Shown here one piece after another: positions 55,772 to 64,000 of a DNA stretch of 64,000 nucleotides. The position numbers and the translations under genes were made by a program. The stretch's first letter is position 1; the number at the start of each line of letters is the position of its first letter. The stretch is taken from assembly GCA_016794345.1 (NCBI GenBank), contig JAEUKE010000248.1, positions 1 through 64,000 of the forward strand, read 5' to 3'. The DNA comes from Myxococcales bacterium. Lineage in GTDB: Bacteria; Myxococcota_A; Polyangia; Polyangiales; Polyangiaceae. A model generated the notes under the pieces. It searched no databases and was not told where the DNA came from. It saw only the letters and a list, made by a program, of their open reading frames with translations.

Positions 55772-55821
55772 GGGGCTCTCGGCCCGAATACGGATCGAGC
55801 GGGGCCGAGCTGAAGCCGCCT

Positions 55822-56211
55822 TCAGCGTGAGCCGCGGCGAACGCCGGTCACGATGGAGGAGGGGGGCTCGAGATCGCTGCGCATGGCGGTCGGAAAGGGC
55901 TCTCGCGTCGCCCCGGGCGGGTTGTTCGAGTCGTTGTCGTCGACGATCTCCCGCCCGCCGTCCTCGTCGAGGAAGGGGCCCCCGACCTCCGTCACGCTCG
56001 TCTGTTCGAACCGCTGCTCGCCCATGTCCTCGTTGGAGGTCGCCGCGACGACGAACTCCTCCCCCAGCTCCTCGGCCAGCGACCCGGCCGCGTCCGGCTC
56101 ATGTTCCGCGTCCTTCGGGGGGGCCTCGTGCTCCGTCGGGTCCTGGATGAAGGCGTGGCCATCGTCTGGACGCGGCTGTTTCTGGGCCACGGTCGGGTGT
56201 CGTCTGCTCAT
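55822..56211 (-). CDS. Small acidic hypothetical protein (129 aa)
   Basis: Very acidic, largely disordered sequence with a C-terminal motif VGGPFLDEDGGREIVDDNDS followed by NNPPGATREPFPTA. The Asn/Pro/Glu-rich end recurs, as I recall, in other myxobacterial hypothetical proteins. No fold or function visible. It is divergent from the Ser/Thr kinase that starts at 56271. Confidence 0.5.
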   Translation of the reverse strand: MSRRHPTVAQKQPRPDDGHAFIQDPTEHEAPPKDAEHEPDAAGSLAEELGEEFVVAATSNEDMGEQRFEQTSVTEVGGPFLDEDGGREIVDDNDSNNPPGATREPFPTAMRSDLEPPSSIVTGVRRGSR

Positions 56212-56270
56212 TCAATCGAGCCGAGCATCGACCGTGCCGTCGCCGCGCCCGAAGCGGGGTAGAAGGAGGA

Positions 56271-58406
56271 ATGGGTCCAGCGTTCGGGCCGGGGTCCGTG
56301 GTGGCCGGTGGGTTCCGGCTCGACGGGGTGATCGGGCGGGGAGGCATGGGAACCGTGTACTCCGCCACGAGGGACGACGGCGCTCGCGCAGCGGTGAAGG
56401 TCCTGCACCCGGCCCTGGCGATCGACAGGCTGGTCCGGGCACGCTTCGAGCGGGAGCGCGAGGCCGCGCGAAAGGTCGATCATCCAGCGGTCTTGCGCGT
56501 GCTTGGCGACGGTGTCGGACCGCGAGGCGAGATCTACACGGTGATGGAGCTCGTGGAGCAGGGCGTGACGCTCAAGCAACGCGCCCGGGACGCCGGCGGG
56601 ACGTTCGGCGTGCCCGAGCTCCTCGGCATCCTGGATCGGCTGCTCGAGGCGCTCGAGGCCGTGCACGCCGCTGGCGTCGTCCATCGCGACGTCAAGCCGG
56701 ACAACATCCTCCTCACGCCGTCCGGCGCGCTTCGCCTGCTCGACTTCGGCGCGGCGCGCATCATGGGAATGCCGCCGCTGGTATCGAGCACCGGCTCGGG
56801 GCTTTCGCTCGTCGGCACGCCTGGGTTCCTGGCACCCGAGCAGGCCGCTGGTCGCTGGCAAGACACCGACGCGCGCACCGATCTGTTTGCCGCGGCGGCG
56901 CTGGCCGTGCGGCTGCTGACGGGCCACCACGTCCACGAAGACACATCGGTCGCGGGCGCCTGGCTCAAGGCGGCGCGCGAGCAGGTCGCGCCGGTGGCGA
57001 CGCTCGCGCCCGGCTTGCCTGTGGCGCTCGCGGCCGTGCTCGATCGCGCGCTGCAGTTCAGCCCGCAGCGGCGATGGCGAACGGCGGAGGAGATGCGCCG
57101 GGCCCTCTTCGATCTCCAAGCCCCCACGATCGCCGCGCCGACCGAGGTCGACCTCCCTGCGGCCACCGATCCGGCGGTCCTCGTCGAAGCCGCGCTCGCG
57201 AACGGAGACGCGCACCTCGCGGTGTCGATCGGCGAGCGGGCGATCGAGCAGCTTCCGGTCGAGACGCTCGCTCGCTCGCTCGCCCTTCTCGCGGAGGCTT
57301 ACATGGTCGTCGGCCGCCTGGAGGAAGGAGAGCGTTGGTCGGGCAAGGCCCTCGAGCTCGCGGCCGACGAGGCCGCCTGGCTCGAGGCCGCGAGCGTCTA
57401 CGCGCTCGCGCTCTCCCGGATGGATCGACCCAACGCGATGGACCTCGCCCGGGGCGTGGTCACGCGCGCCGACGAGCGATGCGCGCGCTTCGCGCATCGG
57501 TTCGTCTCGCTCTTGTCGTACTGCCGGCGTCGCAACATGCGCGACCTCGAGGCAGAGATCCTCGGGAAGCTCGAGCGCTTCGTTGCGAGCGCTCCAGACG
57601 AGCCGCTCGTGCGGGCCTCCTTGCATCGAGCGAAGAGCTGGATCGCCTACTACGAGGAGCGCTTCGACCTGTGCCTCCACCACGATCTTGCCGCGGAGGC
57701 GGTGCTCGAGAGCCGTCCGCTCGCGTGGTGTCGGGCCTGCCTCGACGTCGGGATCGACCTCAACGCGTTGGGCGCCTTTGCCGAAGCGCACGGGTGGATC
57801 GCGCGAGGTCGCATGACGGCCGCTCGGCTCGGCGACGTCCTCACCGAGATGGAGGCGCTCCAGAACCTGGCTCTCGCGGAGATGGCCCAGGGGGAGATCG
57901 ACGCCGCGTTCGAGCACGCGTCCGCGTCACTCGAGCTCTCGCTGTCCTCCCGGTTCCGGTTCGCCGAGGATCCCTCGCGCGCCATCCTCGGAATGGTGCA
58001 GGTGGCGCGAGGTGATCTCGAGGACGCCGAGCGTACGTTGGCCGAGTCCCGGGAGAGGCCCCTCAATCGTTGGTTCAAGGTCCCAATCCTCGGCAACCTC
58101 GCGCGCATCGCGCTGCTCCGCGGAGACCCTGGGCGCGCGGCGGAGATCGCGCGAGAGGCGCTCGCGACCTCCGCGGCGGGGCCAAGGGAAGGCGGCCTAC
58201 CCGAGATCGAGCTCGCGCTCGTCGAAGCTCAGCTCGCGAGCGGAGGCTTGCTGGAAGACGGCGTCGTCACCCTGCGGCGGGCCGGCACCCGGATCCGCTT
58301 CAAGGCCGACCGGATCGAGGCGCCGAAGTACCGCGCGACCTACCTCGCCATCCCGGTGCACGCGCGGCTGCTGGAGCTCGAGCGGGAGCACTGCGGCGAA
58401 GCGTGA
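56271..58406 (+). CDS. Ser/Thr protein kinase with TPR-like C-terminal half
   Basis: 711 residues. Kinase domain ~10-285 with GRGGMGTVY, Lys43, HRDVKPDN (His138-Asn145), DFG 158-160 and APEQ. Residues ~300-711 form an all-helical, TPR-like array (AERTLAESRERPLNRWFKV...). No TM segment, so cytosolic. An AAGGAGG lies almost touching the ATG (56263-56269), too close for ideal spacing. The TPR-like half may bind substrates. Confidence 0.93.
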   Translation: MGPAFGPGSVVAGGFRLDGVIGRGGMGTVYSATRDDGARAAVKVLHPALAIDRLVRARFEREREAARKVDHPAVLRVLGDGVGPRGEIYTVMELVEQGVTLKQRARDAGGTFGVPELLGILDRLLEALEAVHAAGVVHRDVKPDNILLTPSGALRLLDFGAARIMGMPPLVSSTGSGLSLVGTPGFLAPEQAAGRWQDTDARTDLFAAAALAVRLLTGHHVHEDTSVAGAWLKAAREQVAPVATLAPGLPVALAAVLDRALQFSPQRRWRTAEEMRRALFDLQAPTIAAPTEVDLPAATDPAVLVEAALANGDAHLAVSIGERAIEQLPVETLARSLALLAEAYMVVGRLEEGERWSGKALELAADEAAWLEAASVYALALSRMDRPNAMDLARGVVTRADERCARFAHRFVSLLSYCRRRNMRDLEAEILGKLERFVASAPDEPLVRASLHRAKSWIAYYEERFDLCLHHDLAAEAVLESRPLAWCRACLDVGIDLNALGAFAEAHGWIARGRMTAARLGDVLTEMEALQNLALAEMAQGEIDAAFEHASASLELSLSSRFRFAEDPSRAILGMVQVARGDLEDAERTLAESRERPLNRWFKVPILGNLARIALLRGDPGRAAEIAREALATSAAGPREGGLPEIELALVEAQLASGGLLEDGVVTLRRAGTRIRFKADRIEAPKYRATYLAIPVHARLLELEREHCGEA

Positions 58407-58441
58407 CGGTGCACCGCCGCGCGCCGTGATAGAGGTCCGCG

Positions 58442-60070
58442 ATGGGAGCCTTCTCACGCGCGCTCGCCTCGCACCGCTGGACGGAGAAATCTCGGCGCTG
58501 GCTGTTCGTGCCCTACGACCAGCTGAGCGACGAGATCGGCCCGCTGTCCCGCGAGGACCCGAAGGAGCTCGGTATCGTCGTCGTCGAGTGCCCCGAGAAG
58601 GCGGCGCGCCGCCCGTACCACAAGCAGAAGCTCGCGCTGGTGCTCACGAACCTGCGCCACTTCGCGATCGAGCAGGCCGCGCGGGGCGTCGCCGTGCGAC
58701 ACGTCGTCGGCGTGTCCTACGCGGCCGCGCTCGAAGGGCTGACCGCGGAGCTCGGGCCGCTGCGGGTCATGAGGCCTGCGGAGCGTGAGCTCCGCGTCGA
58801 GCTCGCGCCGCTCTTCGATCGAGGCGCGCTGCTGGAGATCCCGCACGAAGGGTGGCTCACGAAGAGGGAGGATCTGCAGGGCCCCGGTCCGTGGCGCATG
58901 GACGCGTTCTATCGCGGTGTGCGGCGTCGATTGGGCGTGCTCATGAAGGGCGGCAAGCCGGTCGGTGGGAAGCTCAGCTTCGACGCGGAGAACCGGCAGG
59001 CATGGCCCGGCTCTCCGCCGGCTCCGGCGGCCCCAACTTTCGAGGTCGACGCGATCACCGAGGAGGTCTGCGAGCTCGTGGCGAGCCGGATGGCGCACCA
59101 TCCGGGAGCGCTCCGGCCCGAGGCGCTCCCCGCGACGCGAGCGGACGCAGAGCAGACCTGGCGCTGGTCGAAGCAACACTGCCTACCGCTCTTCGGTCCC
59201 TTCGAGGACGCGATGTCGACGCGCTCGCGGACGCTCTTCCACACCCGCATCAGCCCGCTCCTCAACCTCGGCCGCCTCCGCCCGAAGCAGATCGTCGACG
59301 ACGTCGAGCGGATGGACATCCCGCTCTCCAGCAAAGAAGGCTTCATCAGGCAGGTGCTCGGCTGGCGCGAGTTCGTCCACCACGTACACGACGCGACGGA
59401 CGGCTTCCGGGTGCTCCGCGGCGTCACGCAGCCGACCGCGAGCGGACCCGGCAAGGGCGGCTTCGACGGCTGGAGCGAAGAGCCCTGGCCCGCGGCGCCG
59501 GGAGGCGACGGCGGCTCGCTCACCTCCGTCCTCGGCGCCGACCGACCCGTGCCGCCCGCCTACTGGGGCTCGAGCTCGGGCCTGCGCTGCCTCGACGAGG
59601 TCGTCGCCGCCGTGTGGGAGGACGGGTACAGCCACCACATCACGCGGCTGATGGTGCTGTCGAACATCGCCACGCTGCTCGACGTCTCGCCGCGCGAGCT
59701 GACCGACTGGTTCTGGGTCGCCTACATCGACGCGTACGACTGGGTGGTGGAGCCGAACGTCCACGCGATGGGCACGTTCGGGGTCGGCGACCTGATGACG
59801 ACGAAGCCGTACGTCGCGGGCTCCGCGTACATCGACAAGATGAGCGACTACTGCGAGAGCTGTCGCTTCGATCCCAAGAAGTCGTGCCCCTTCCCGTCGC
59901 TCTACTGGGCCTTCCTCGGGCGGCATCGCGACGCGCTCGCCGGGGTCGACCGGATGAAGCTGCCGCTCGCGTCCGAGGCGCGCAGGACCGCCGCGCAACG
60001 CCGTCACGACGCGGAGGTCTTCGAGCGCGTCGCGGCCGCGCTCGCGCGGGGAGAAACGCTCGCGCCCTGA
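58442..60070 (+). CDS. Iron-sulfur (6-4) photolyase / bacterial cryptochrome (PhrB-like)
   Basis: 542 residues; cryptochrome/photolyase-related family. An N-terminal antenna-type Rossmann domain is followed by a FAD-binding helical domain. The four Fe-S cysteines are Cys383 (LRCLDEVV), Cys471 and Cys474 (YCESC) and Cys482 (SCPF), with 88 residues between the first and second as in PhrB. The last spacing is C-x7-C, about five shorter than the x12 I recall for PhrB. It repairs UV lesions using light, or serves as a blue-light sensor. Confidence 0.9.
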   Translation: MGAFSRALASHRWTEKSRRWLFVPYDQLSDEIGPLSREDPKELGIVVVECPEKAARRPYHKQKLALVLTNLRHFAIEQAARGVAVRHVVGVSYAAALEGLTAELGPLRVMRPAERELRVELAPLFDRGALLEIPHEGWLTKREDLQGPGPWRMDAFYRGVRRRLGVLMKGGKPVGGKLSFDAENRQAWPGSPPAPAAPTFEVDAITEEVCELVASRMAHHPGALRPEALPATRADAEQTWRWSKQHCLPLFGPFEDAMSTRSRTLFHTRISPLLNLGRLRPKQIVDDVERMDIPLSSKEGFIRQVLGWREFVHHVHDATDGFRVLRGVTQPTASGPGKGGFDGWSEEPWPAAPGGDGGSLTSVLGADRPVPPAYWGSSSGLRCLDEVVAAVWEDGYSHHITRLMVLSNIATLLDVSPRELTDWFWVAYIDAYDWVVEPNVHAMGTFGVGDLMTTKPYVAGSAYIDKMSDYCESCRFDPKKSCPFPSLYWAFLGRHRDALAGVDRMKLPLASEARRTAAQRRHDAEVFERVAAALARGETLAP

Positions 60071-60210
60071 CACGGGGATGATTCGTAAGGAGGCCTGTCC
60101 GGACGGTCATCGCGATCCGTCTGGACGGGGGCCACCTGTTTGATCCACTCTTCGCTTCCCTTGAAGCCCGGAGGCGCTCCCGCAGCACCCGCATCGTTCC
60201 AAGACAACTT

Positions 60211-60286
60211 GCCCTCGTAGCTCAGTGGATAGAGCAGCGGTTTCCTAAACCGAAGGTCGTGCGTTCAAATCGCGCCGGGGGCGCCA
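60211..60286 (+). tRNA. tRNA-Arg (anticodon CCU)
   Basis: 76 bases, including encoded CCA at 60284-60286. Acceptor GCCCTCG/CGGGGGC, D-arm GCTC...GAGC, anticodon loop TTCCTAA with CCT, and T-arm GTGCG-TTCAAAT-CGCGC pair well. Reads AGG codons. The gene is followed by an unrelated lipoprotein gene, and no integrase is next to it. Confidence 0.95.
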
Positions 60287-60372
60287 CAAACAGAAGAGCC
60301 GTGCGATCCAATCCTCCGCGGGGGTCGTTGTCGAACCCGGCTGTGTCTTGCGTGCTCGCGGAGGTGGATCGA

Positions 60373-62994
60373 ATGACGATGCGGTTGGCTCTCCGTTGCG
60401 CCCGCGGAGTCGCGTTCTCCGGGCTGGTTCTGGCGTCTTCGTCGTGCGCGCCCCGATCCGGGGCCGCGGTCTCGCCTCCACCCGAGCCGGCGCGCGTGGC
60501 CGAGGCGCCTTGGCCCGCGCTGCCGACGCCGGATCCTCCGTCCCTCGGCTGGACTGGCACCGGCCAGGTCACCGTCGAGGCATCCACGCCGGTCATCGGA
60601 GCCGCGGGGAGGACGACCTGGACCGAGCTCGGCTTCGTGCTGCGCGCCTCCGGACCGGCGCGGGGCACGCTGTCGTTCCCGGCTGACGCGCTCACCGTCG
60701 GCGCGTCCGCCGAGGGGCTGCGGCTCCACGAGCGCCGGCTGGGCGGCCCTGGTGGCGCTCGGGTGCTGGAGACCGAGGAGATCGCGCTCGGCGAGGGCGA
60801 AGAGCGGCGCGTCAGCGTTCGTCTGGTCGGGCAGGCGCCGGGACCGGGCACGGCGCCGGGGCCCGGGACCGCCGCCTCGACGCTGGTCCTCCTCGCGACG
60901 AGCGCCGCCCGATCCTACGACCTCCCGCGGGAGGCGGAGGTCGTTCGCTTGATCGCGAAAGACGTCCTCACGCCGAATTCCCCGCTCGTCGTCGCCGCGT
61001 ACGACGGGCGCCCGGAGATCCTCTTCGACGGGACCGCCGGCGACATCGGGCCGGCCTTCGCGACCACGCTCGGTGAGCGAGGCGCCTTGGGCGCGACGGA
61101 TCTCGCGGGCGCGCTCGGCTGGGCGGCGGCGCGAGCACGTGATCAGCGACATGACCGAATCGTCATTGTAAGCGACGGCGTGGCGACCGCCGGAGAGGTG
61201 GACTCGAAGGCCTTGGAGCTCGCGGCCGGAAAGCTCCAGGGCGGCGCCCGGGTGGATTGGCTCGTCCCCGGCGGAGCGCGGGACAGCGAGCGGCTCGCGC
61301 TCCTTGCTCGGGCGGCCGGCGGGCTCGGGAGCACGGCCCCGCTCCACGCGACCGACGCGTCGCTGCTCGCCGCGTTCCAGAGCCATGGTGCGGAGCCGTC
61401 CTCGGTGGAGATCCCGGCCAGCGCACCAGCGTGGGTCGCCTCGGTGGCGCTCGCGCCGCCTGCGCCGCCCCTCTTGCCGGCTCGCGCTCCGGGCGCCGAG
61501 ATCGTCGGCGTGTTTGCGGCCTCCGCGCGCCCCACCGCGCCGTCCGAGGCACGCGCCCAGCTCGATCCGATGGCCGGCGATCTGCCCGCGTCGCCGCCCA
61601 CGGCCCGAGCGGGGGACCCCGCGCAGGAGAAAGACGTCGCCGCGGTCGCCAAGGCGCTCTCGGCCAACGCGCCCGCTCCGGCCGCGGCCGCGCCGCCGCC
61701 CTCGCCTCCGGGGCGCCTGCCGCCGGTCGCGATCCAGCTGGTGGTGCGGCGCAACTTCGGCCGGTTTCGCGCTTGTTACATCGACGCCATGCGCCAGAAG
61801 CCCGGCGTGAAGGGGCGCGTCGTCGCGTCCTTCCGGATCGATCGTGACGGTTCTGTCGGCGTCGCGCGGGTCCTCGAGACCGAGATCGCGCACCCGCCTT
61901 TTGTCGCCTGCGTCGTCCGGGCGCTCGAGGCGCTGAGCTTCCCGGAGTCGCCCGGCGGCTCGGTGACGGTCACGTATCCGCTCACGTTTGCGCCTGCCGA
62001 CGGGAGCGGACCGACCGAGAAGCCGCTCTCGGGGCTGATGCCCGTGGCGTTCGGGGGAGGCAAGCCTGCCGCACCACCTCCTCCGGACCCCTGGCTCGGG
62101 GACGTGAGGACCGTCGAGGAGGCAATCGAACGCGACGATCCGACAGCGGCGTTGCGGGTGGCGACGCAAGCGCGCCTCGACGGCCCGGGCTCCGCGCTGG
62201 TCTACGTCGCCTTGGCAGACGCGCTCGCGGCCGCCGGGCGCGGCGAGGAGGCGGCCCGCGCGACCGCATCCATCGCCGACCTCGCGCCGGCGGATGCTCC
62301 TGCGTTGAGGATGGCTGCGTTTCGTTCGCTGGGATCGTCCGCCGCTCGCCTCACCGCGGAGGACTGGCTCGTCCGTTCGCTCTCTCTCGAGCCGGCCTCG
62401 ATGGACGCGGTGCGCGTCATCGCCGAGCTGCGCGCGCTGCGCGGGGACTTCGACGCGGGGCTGCAGATCCTCGACGGGCTCCTCGCGGCGACGCCGGCGT
62501 CACGCGCCACCGCGAGCACACGTGAGGTCCTCCGCGCCGACCTCTCGCTCTTGGCGGCTGCGCTCGTCGCTCGGGACGGCTCGCGCCGCCTGGAGATCGA
62601 GTCGTGGGCGGCCGCCGTGGGCGTCGTCCTCCCCGAGCAGCCCGTCTTCCTGGCCGCCTCGTTGCCACACGAGAGCGGTGTCGATCTCGATCTCGCGGTC
62701 GCCGACCTCACGGAGGCACGCGCCACCCGCGCGACTCCCCACCTCGCGACAGGCGGCAAGCTCGTCTCGTCCACGGTCGGGCCCGGCCCCGAGGCCTTCC
62801 TCAGCGACGGGCGAAGGGCCTACCCGTATGACTTCGAGCTCACGCTGCGCGCGCGTGATCGCTCGTTTGCGTCGGGCGCGGTCGCCGTCCTGGAGCACGA
62901 CGGGCGCGGCGATCTCCGCATGACGGCGATGCCATTCGTCATCCAGGTTCGAGACGCGCGTGTGCGCGCGGGGCGCCTCGAAGAGCGCCCGTGA
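60373..62994 (+). CDS. Large lipoprotein with vWA-like and AgmX/PglI-type domains
   Basis: 873 residues from ATG 60373. Lipobox ASSSC (Cys25), a beta-rich region (~55-165) resembling VIT, a vWA-like core with RIVIVSDGVATAGEV, an Ala/Pro linker (~420-490), and an AgmX/PglI C-terminal-type domain RRNFGRFRACYIDAMR, FRIDRDGSVGVARV, ACVVRALEALSFPESPGG (~495-575). A TPR-like tail (~620-873) follows. VIT-vWA plus this domain suggests a surface complex component. Function unknown. Confidence 0.75.
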   Translation: MTMRLALRCARGVAFSGLVLASSSCAPRSGAAVSPPPEPARVAEAPWPALPTPDPPSLGWTGTGQVTVEASTPVIGAAGRTTWTELGFVLRASGPARGTLSFPADALTVGASAEGLRLHERRLGGPGGARVLETEEIALGEGEERRVSVRLVGQAPGPGTAPGPGTAASTLVLLATSAARSYDLPREAEVVRLIAKDVLTPNSPLVVAAYDGRPEILFDGTAGDIGPAFATTLGERGALGATDLAGALGWAAARARDQRHDRIVIVSDGVATAGEVDSKALELAAGKLQGGARVDWLVPGGARDSERLALLARAAGGLGSTAPLHATDASLLAAFQSHGAEPSSVEIPASAPAWVASVALAPPAPPLLPARAPGAEIVGVFAASARPTAPSEARAQLDPMAGDLPASPPTARAGDPAQEKDVAAVAKALSANAPAPAAAAPPPSPPGRLPPVAIQLVVRRNFGRFRACYIDAMRQKPGVKGRVVASFRIDRDGSVGVARVLETEIAHPPFVACVVRALEALSFPESPGGSVTVTYPLTFAPADGSGPTEKPLSGLMPVAFGGGKPAAPPPPDPWLGDVRTVEEAIERDDPTAALRVATQARLDGPGSALVYVALADALAAAGRGEEAARATASIADLAPADAPALRMAAFRSLGSSAARLTAEDWLVRSLSLEPASMDAVRVIAELRALRGDFDAGLQILDGLLAATPASRATASTREVLRADLSLLAAALVARDGSRRLEIESWAAAVGVVLPEQPVFLAASLPHESGVDLDLAVADLTEARATRATPHLATGGKLVSSTVGPGPEAFLSDGRRAYPYDFELTLRARDRSFASGAVAVLEHDGRGDLRMTAMPFVIQVRDARVRAGRLEERP

Positions 62995-63027
62995 GGCGCC
63001 ACCGCCGCGCGAGCACGGGACGTTCGC

Positions 63028-63513
63028 TCAGAAGATCCGCGTGCCGTCGTCGAAGGTGAGCCGCTTGGCGAGGGCGCGGAGCTCGGCCGCCCGGGCTCGG
63101 AGCGATTTGGCGCGGCTCTGGTGCGTCCGCGCGCGCGCCTCGGCGCTTCGCGCCTCGCGATCGGCCGACTGCGCCTTCCTGAGGAGGGTCTCGGTGTCGA
63201 GCTCGGGGAAGAGGCGCGCGCGCTCGCGGAACGCTGAGGCGAGCTGGCGCTGCCGGCTGGCGGTTGCCTGAGCGGAGCGAGCCTTCGCGGACTCGGACGA
63301 CGCCGCGCTCTCGAGCTCCCGTGCCTCGAGCAGGAGCTCCTCCGCCTCGGACAGCTCGGGCTCGACCGCGACGGGGCGATTGTCGCCGCCCCCCGCCGGG
63401 CAGGCCTCGGCCGTCCCCCCGCCGAGGGTGCCGACCGCGATGAACGACGTGAGCCAGGTCACCGCCCAGAATCGAAGGCCACGCCGGCGGGCGGGCAGGA
63501 GAGTTTGCAACAT
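63028..63513 (-). CDS. Exported coiled-coil protein, unknown function
   Basis: 161 residues; signal-like N-terminus (FWAVTWLTSFIAVGTLGGGTAEA) and a long Ala/Arg/Glu helix (~55-150) with coiled-coil heptads (ELLLEARELESAASSESAKA). No family recognised. It is divergent from aroE, 110 bases apart. Confidence 0.6.
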   Translation of the reverse strand: MLQTLLPARRRGLRFWAVTWLTSFIAVGTLGGGTAEACPAGGGDNRPVAVEPELSEAEELLLEARELESAASSESAKARSAQATASRQRQLASAFRERARLFPELDTETLLRKAQSADREARSAEARARTHQSRAKSLRARAAELRALAKRLTFDDGTRIF

Positions 63514-63623
63514 GAGAGCCTCCTCGTCGGGACCACGTGACGGCGAGCCGGCCCTCCGTGACCGCCTTTTTTTCCGGAAGCGGGTTGCTCGCCCCCGTCG
63601 GGCAGGTCAACTACGCTGAGACA

Positions 63624-64000
63624 ATGACGACTTCGGGTGAAGACAAAGGCGCGGCTCCCCAGAAGAGCTTCGTCCTGCTTGGCCACCCCGTGCGGCACTC
63701 CATCTCGGCCCCGATGATGACCGCGGCCTTCCGCGTGGCCGGCTTTCGGCACACCTACAACGCGCTCGATATCGCGCGGATCGAGCAGCTGCGTCGCGGC
63801 GTGCAGATGATCCGCGACGGCTTCTACGAAGGCGCGAACATCACCTTGCCCTACAAGACCGAGGCGGTCGGCCTTGTCGACCGGCTCGACGACTCGGTGA
63901 CCGCGGTCGGCGCCCTGAACGTCATCGCCGTGGAGGCGGGGCGCAAGCGCGCCGGCTACAACACGGACGTGAGCGCGCTCCAGGCGGAGATCGCGGCGCT
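63624..64000 (+). CDS. aroE: Shikimate dehydrogenase, 5' part (3' truncated by window)
   Basis: The first ~125 residues, from ATG 63624 to the window edge, carry the AroE signature: LLGHPVRHSISAPMMTAAF (Ser26/Ser28 contacting shikimate), GANITLPYKTE with catalytic Lys78, GALNVI and GYNTD (Asp115). Reduces 3-dehydroshikimate with NADPH in aromatic amino-acid biosynthesis. Confidence 0.93.
   Translation, partial: MTTSGEDKGAAPQKSFVLLGHPVRHSISAPMMTAAFRVAGFRHTYNALDIARIEQLRRGVQMIRDGFYEGANITLPYKTEAVGLVDRLDDSVTAVGALNVIAVEAGRKRAGYNTDVSALQAEIAA

Noticed and set aside
60211..60372. tRNA-Arg as integration site of a mobile element
   Set aside because: No integrase, direct repeat of the tRNA 3' end or composition change follows within the window.

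Overview
The window looks like chromosomal DNA of a GC-rich, Gram-negative predatory/social bacterium of the Myxococcota, most likely a Polyangiales-type genome. The basis is third-position GC bias, many lipoproteins with Gly/Ser/Ala-rich linkers after the lipobox, eukaryote-like Ser/Thr kinases, FHA- and GAF-type sigma-54 activators, an AgmX/PglI-type C-terminal domain, and Cys-rich 'GNGVDDDEDG' lipoproteins. This is inference from content; no rRNA is present.

Layout. 1-5.8 kb: tail of an unknown gene, a globin-hemerythrin fusion, a small membrane protein, a solute-binding protein translationally coupled to a hybrid histidine kinase, and a lipoprotein. 5.8-18.5 kb: the most unusual region. 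A large caspase-like/SH3-like protein on the minus strand lies divergent to a run of nine tightly packed, mostly overlapping plus-strand genes: a subtilisin-like protease without signal peptide, several unknown proteins (one DUF2589-like, one with a trypsin-co-occurring-like domain + HhH + IPT), two micro-genes, an M15-like zinc peptidase and a putative papain-fold hydrolase. No family explains it as a whole; a protease-based effector or conflict system is the best guess.

18.5-28.4 kb: lipoproteins, an exported lipoprotein-type KatG divergent from a GAF/sigma-54 activator, a repeat-filled convergent gap, and a CYP102-like P450 divergent from a TetR regulator. 28.4-35.2 kb: MacB permease, MacB ATPase, MacA and TolC genes (minus) divergent from a CpxRA-like two-component pair, with a CpxR-box-like site between them. 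35.2-43.2 kb: a PAS hybrid kinase and a block of secreted lipoproteins (alpha/beta hydrolase, vWA, Cys-rich repeats), plus a relic of a phosphoribosyltransferase gene.

43.2-48.4 kb: a signalling module of Ser/Thr kinase, TPR-like exported protein, FHA/GGDEF-like/sigma-54 activator and AgmX/PglI-type lipoprotein. 48.4-56.2 kb: ECF sigma factor with SnoaL-like tail, ohrR-ohr with a clear tandem operator, a metallo-beta-lactamase-fold protein, a thioesterase, a trehalose-synthase-like glycosyltransferase gene broken by one frameshift, a Tat-type amine oxidase and two small unknown genes. 56.2-64 kb: a second Ser/Thr kinase, an Fe-S (6-4)-type photolyase, tRNA-Arg(CCU), a large vWA/AgmX-type lipoprotein, a coiled-coil protein, and the start of aroE. 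No rRNA, CRISPR, transposase or phage structural genes were seen.
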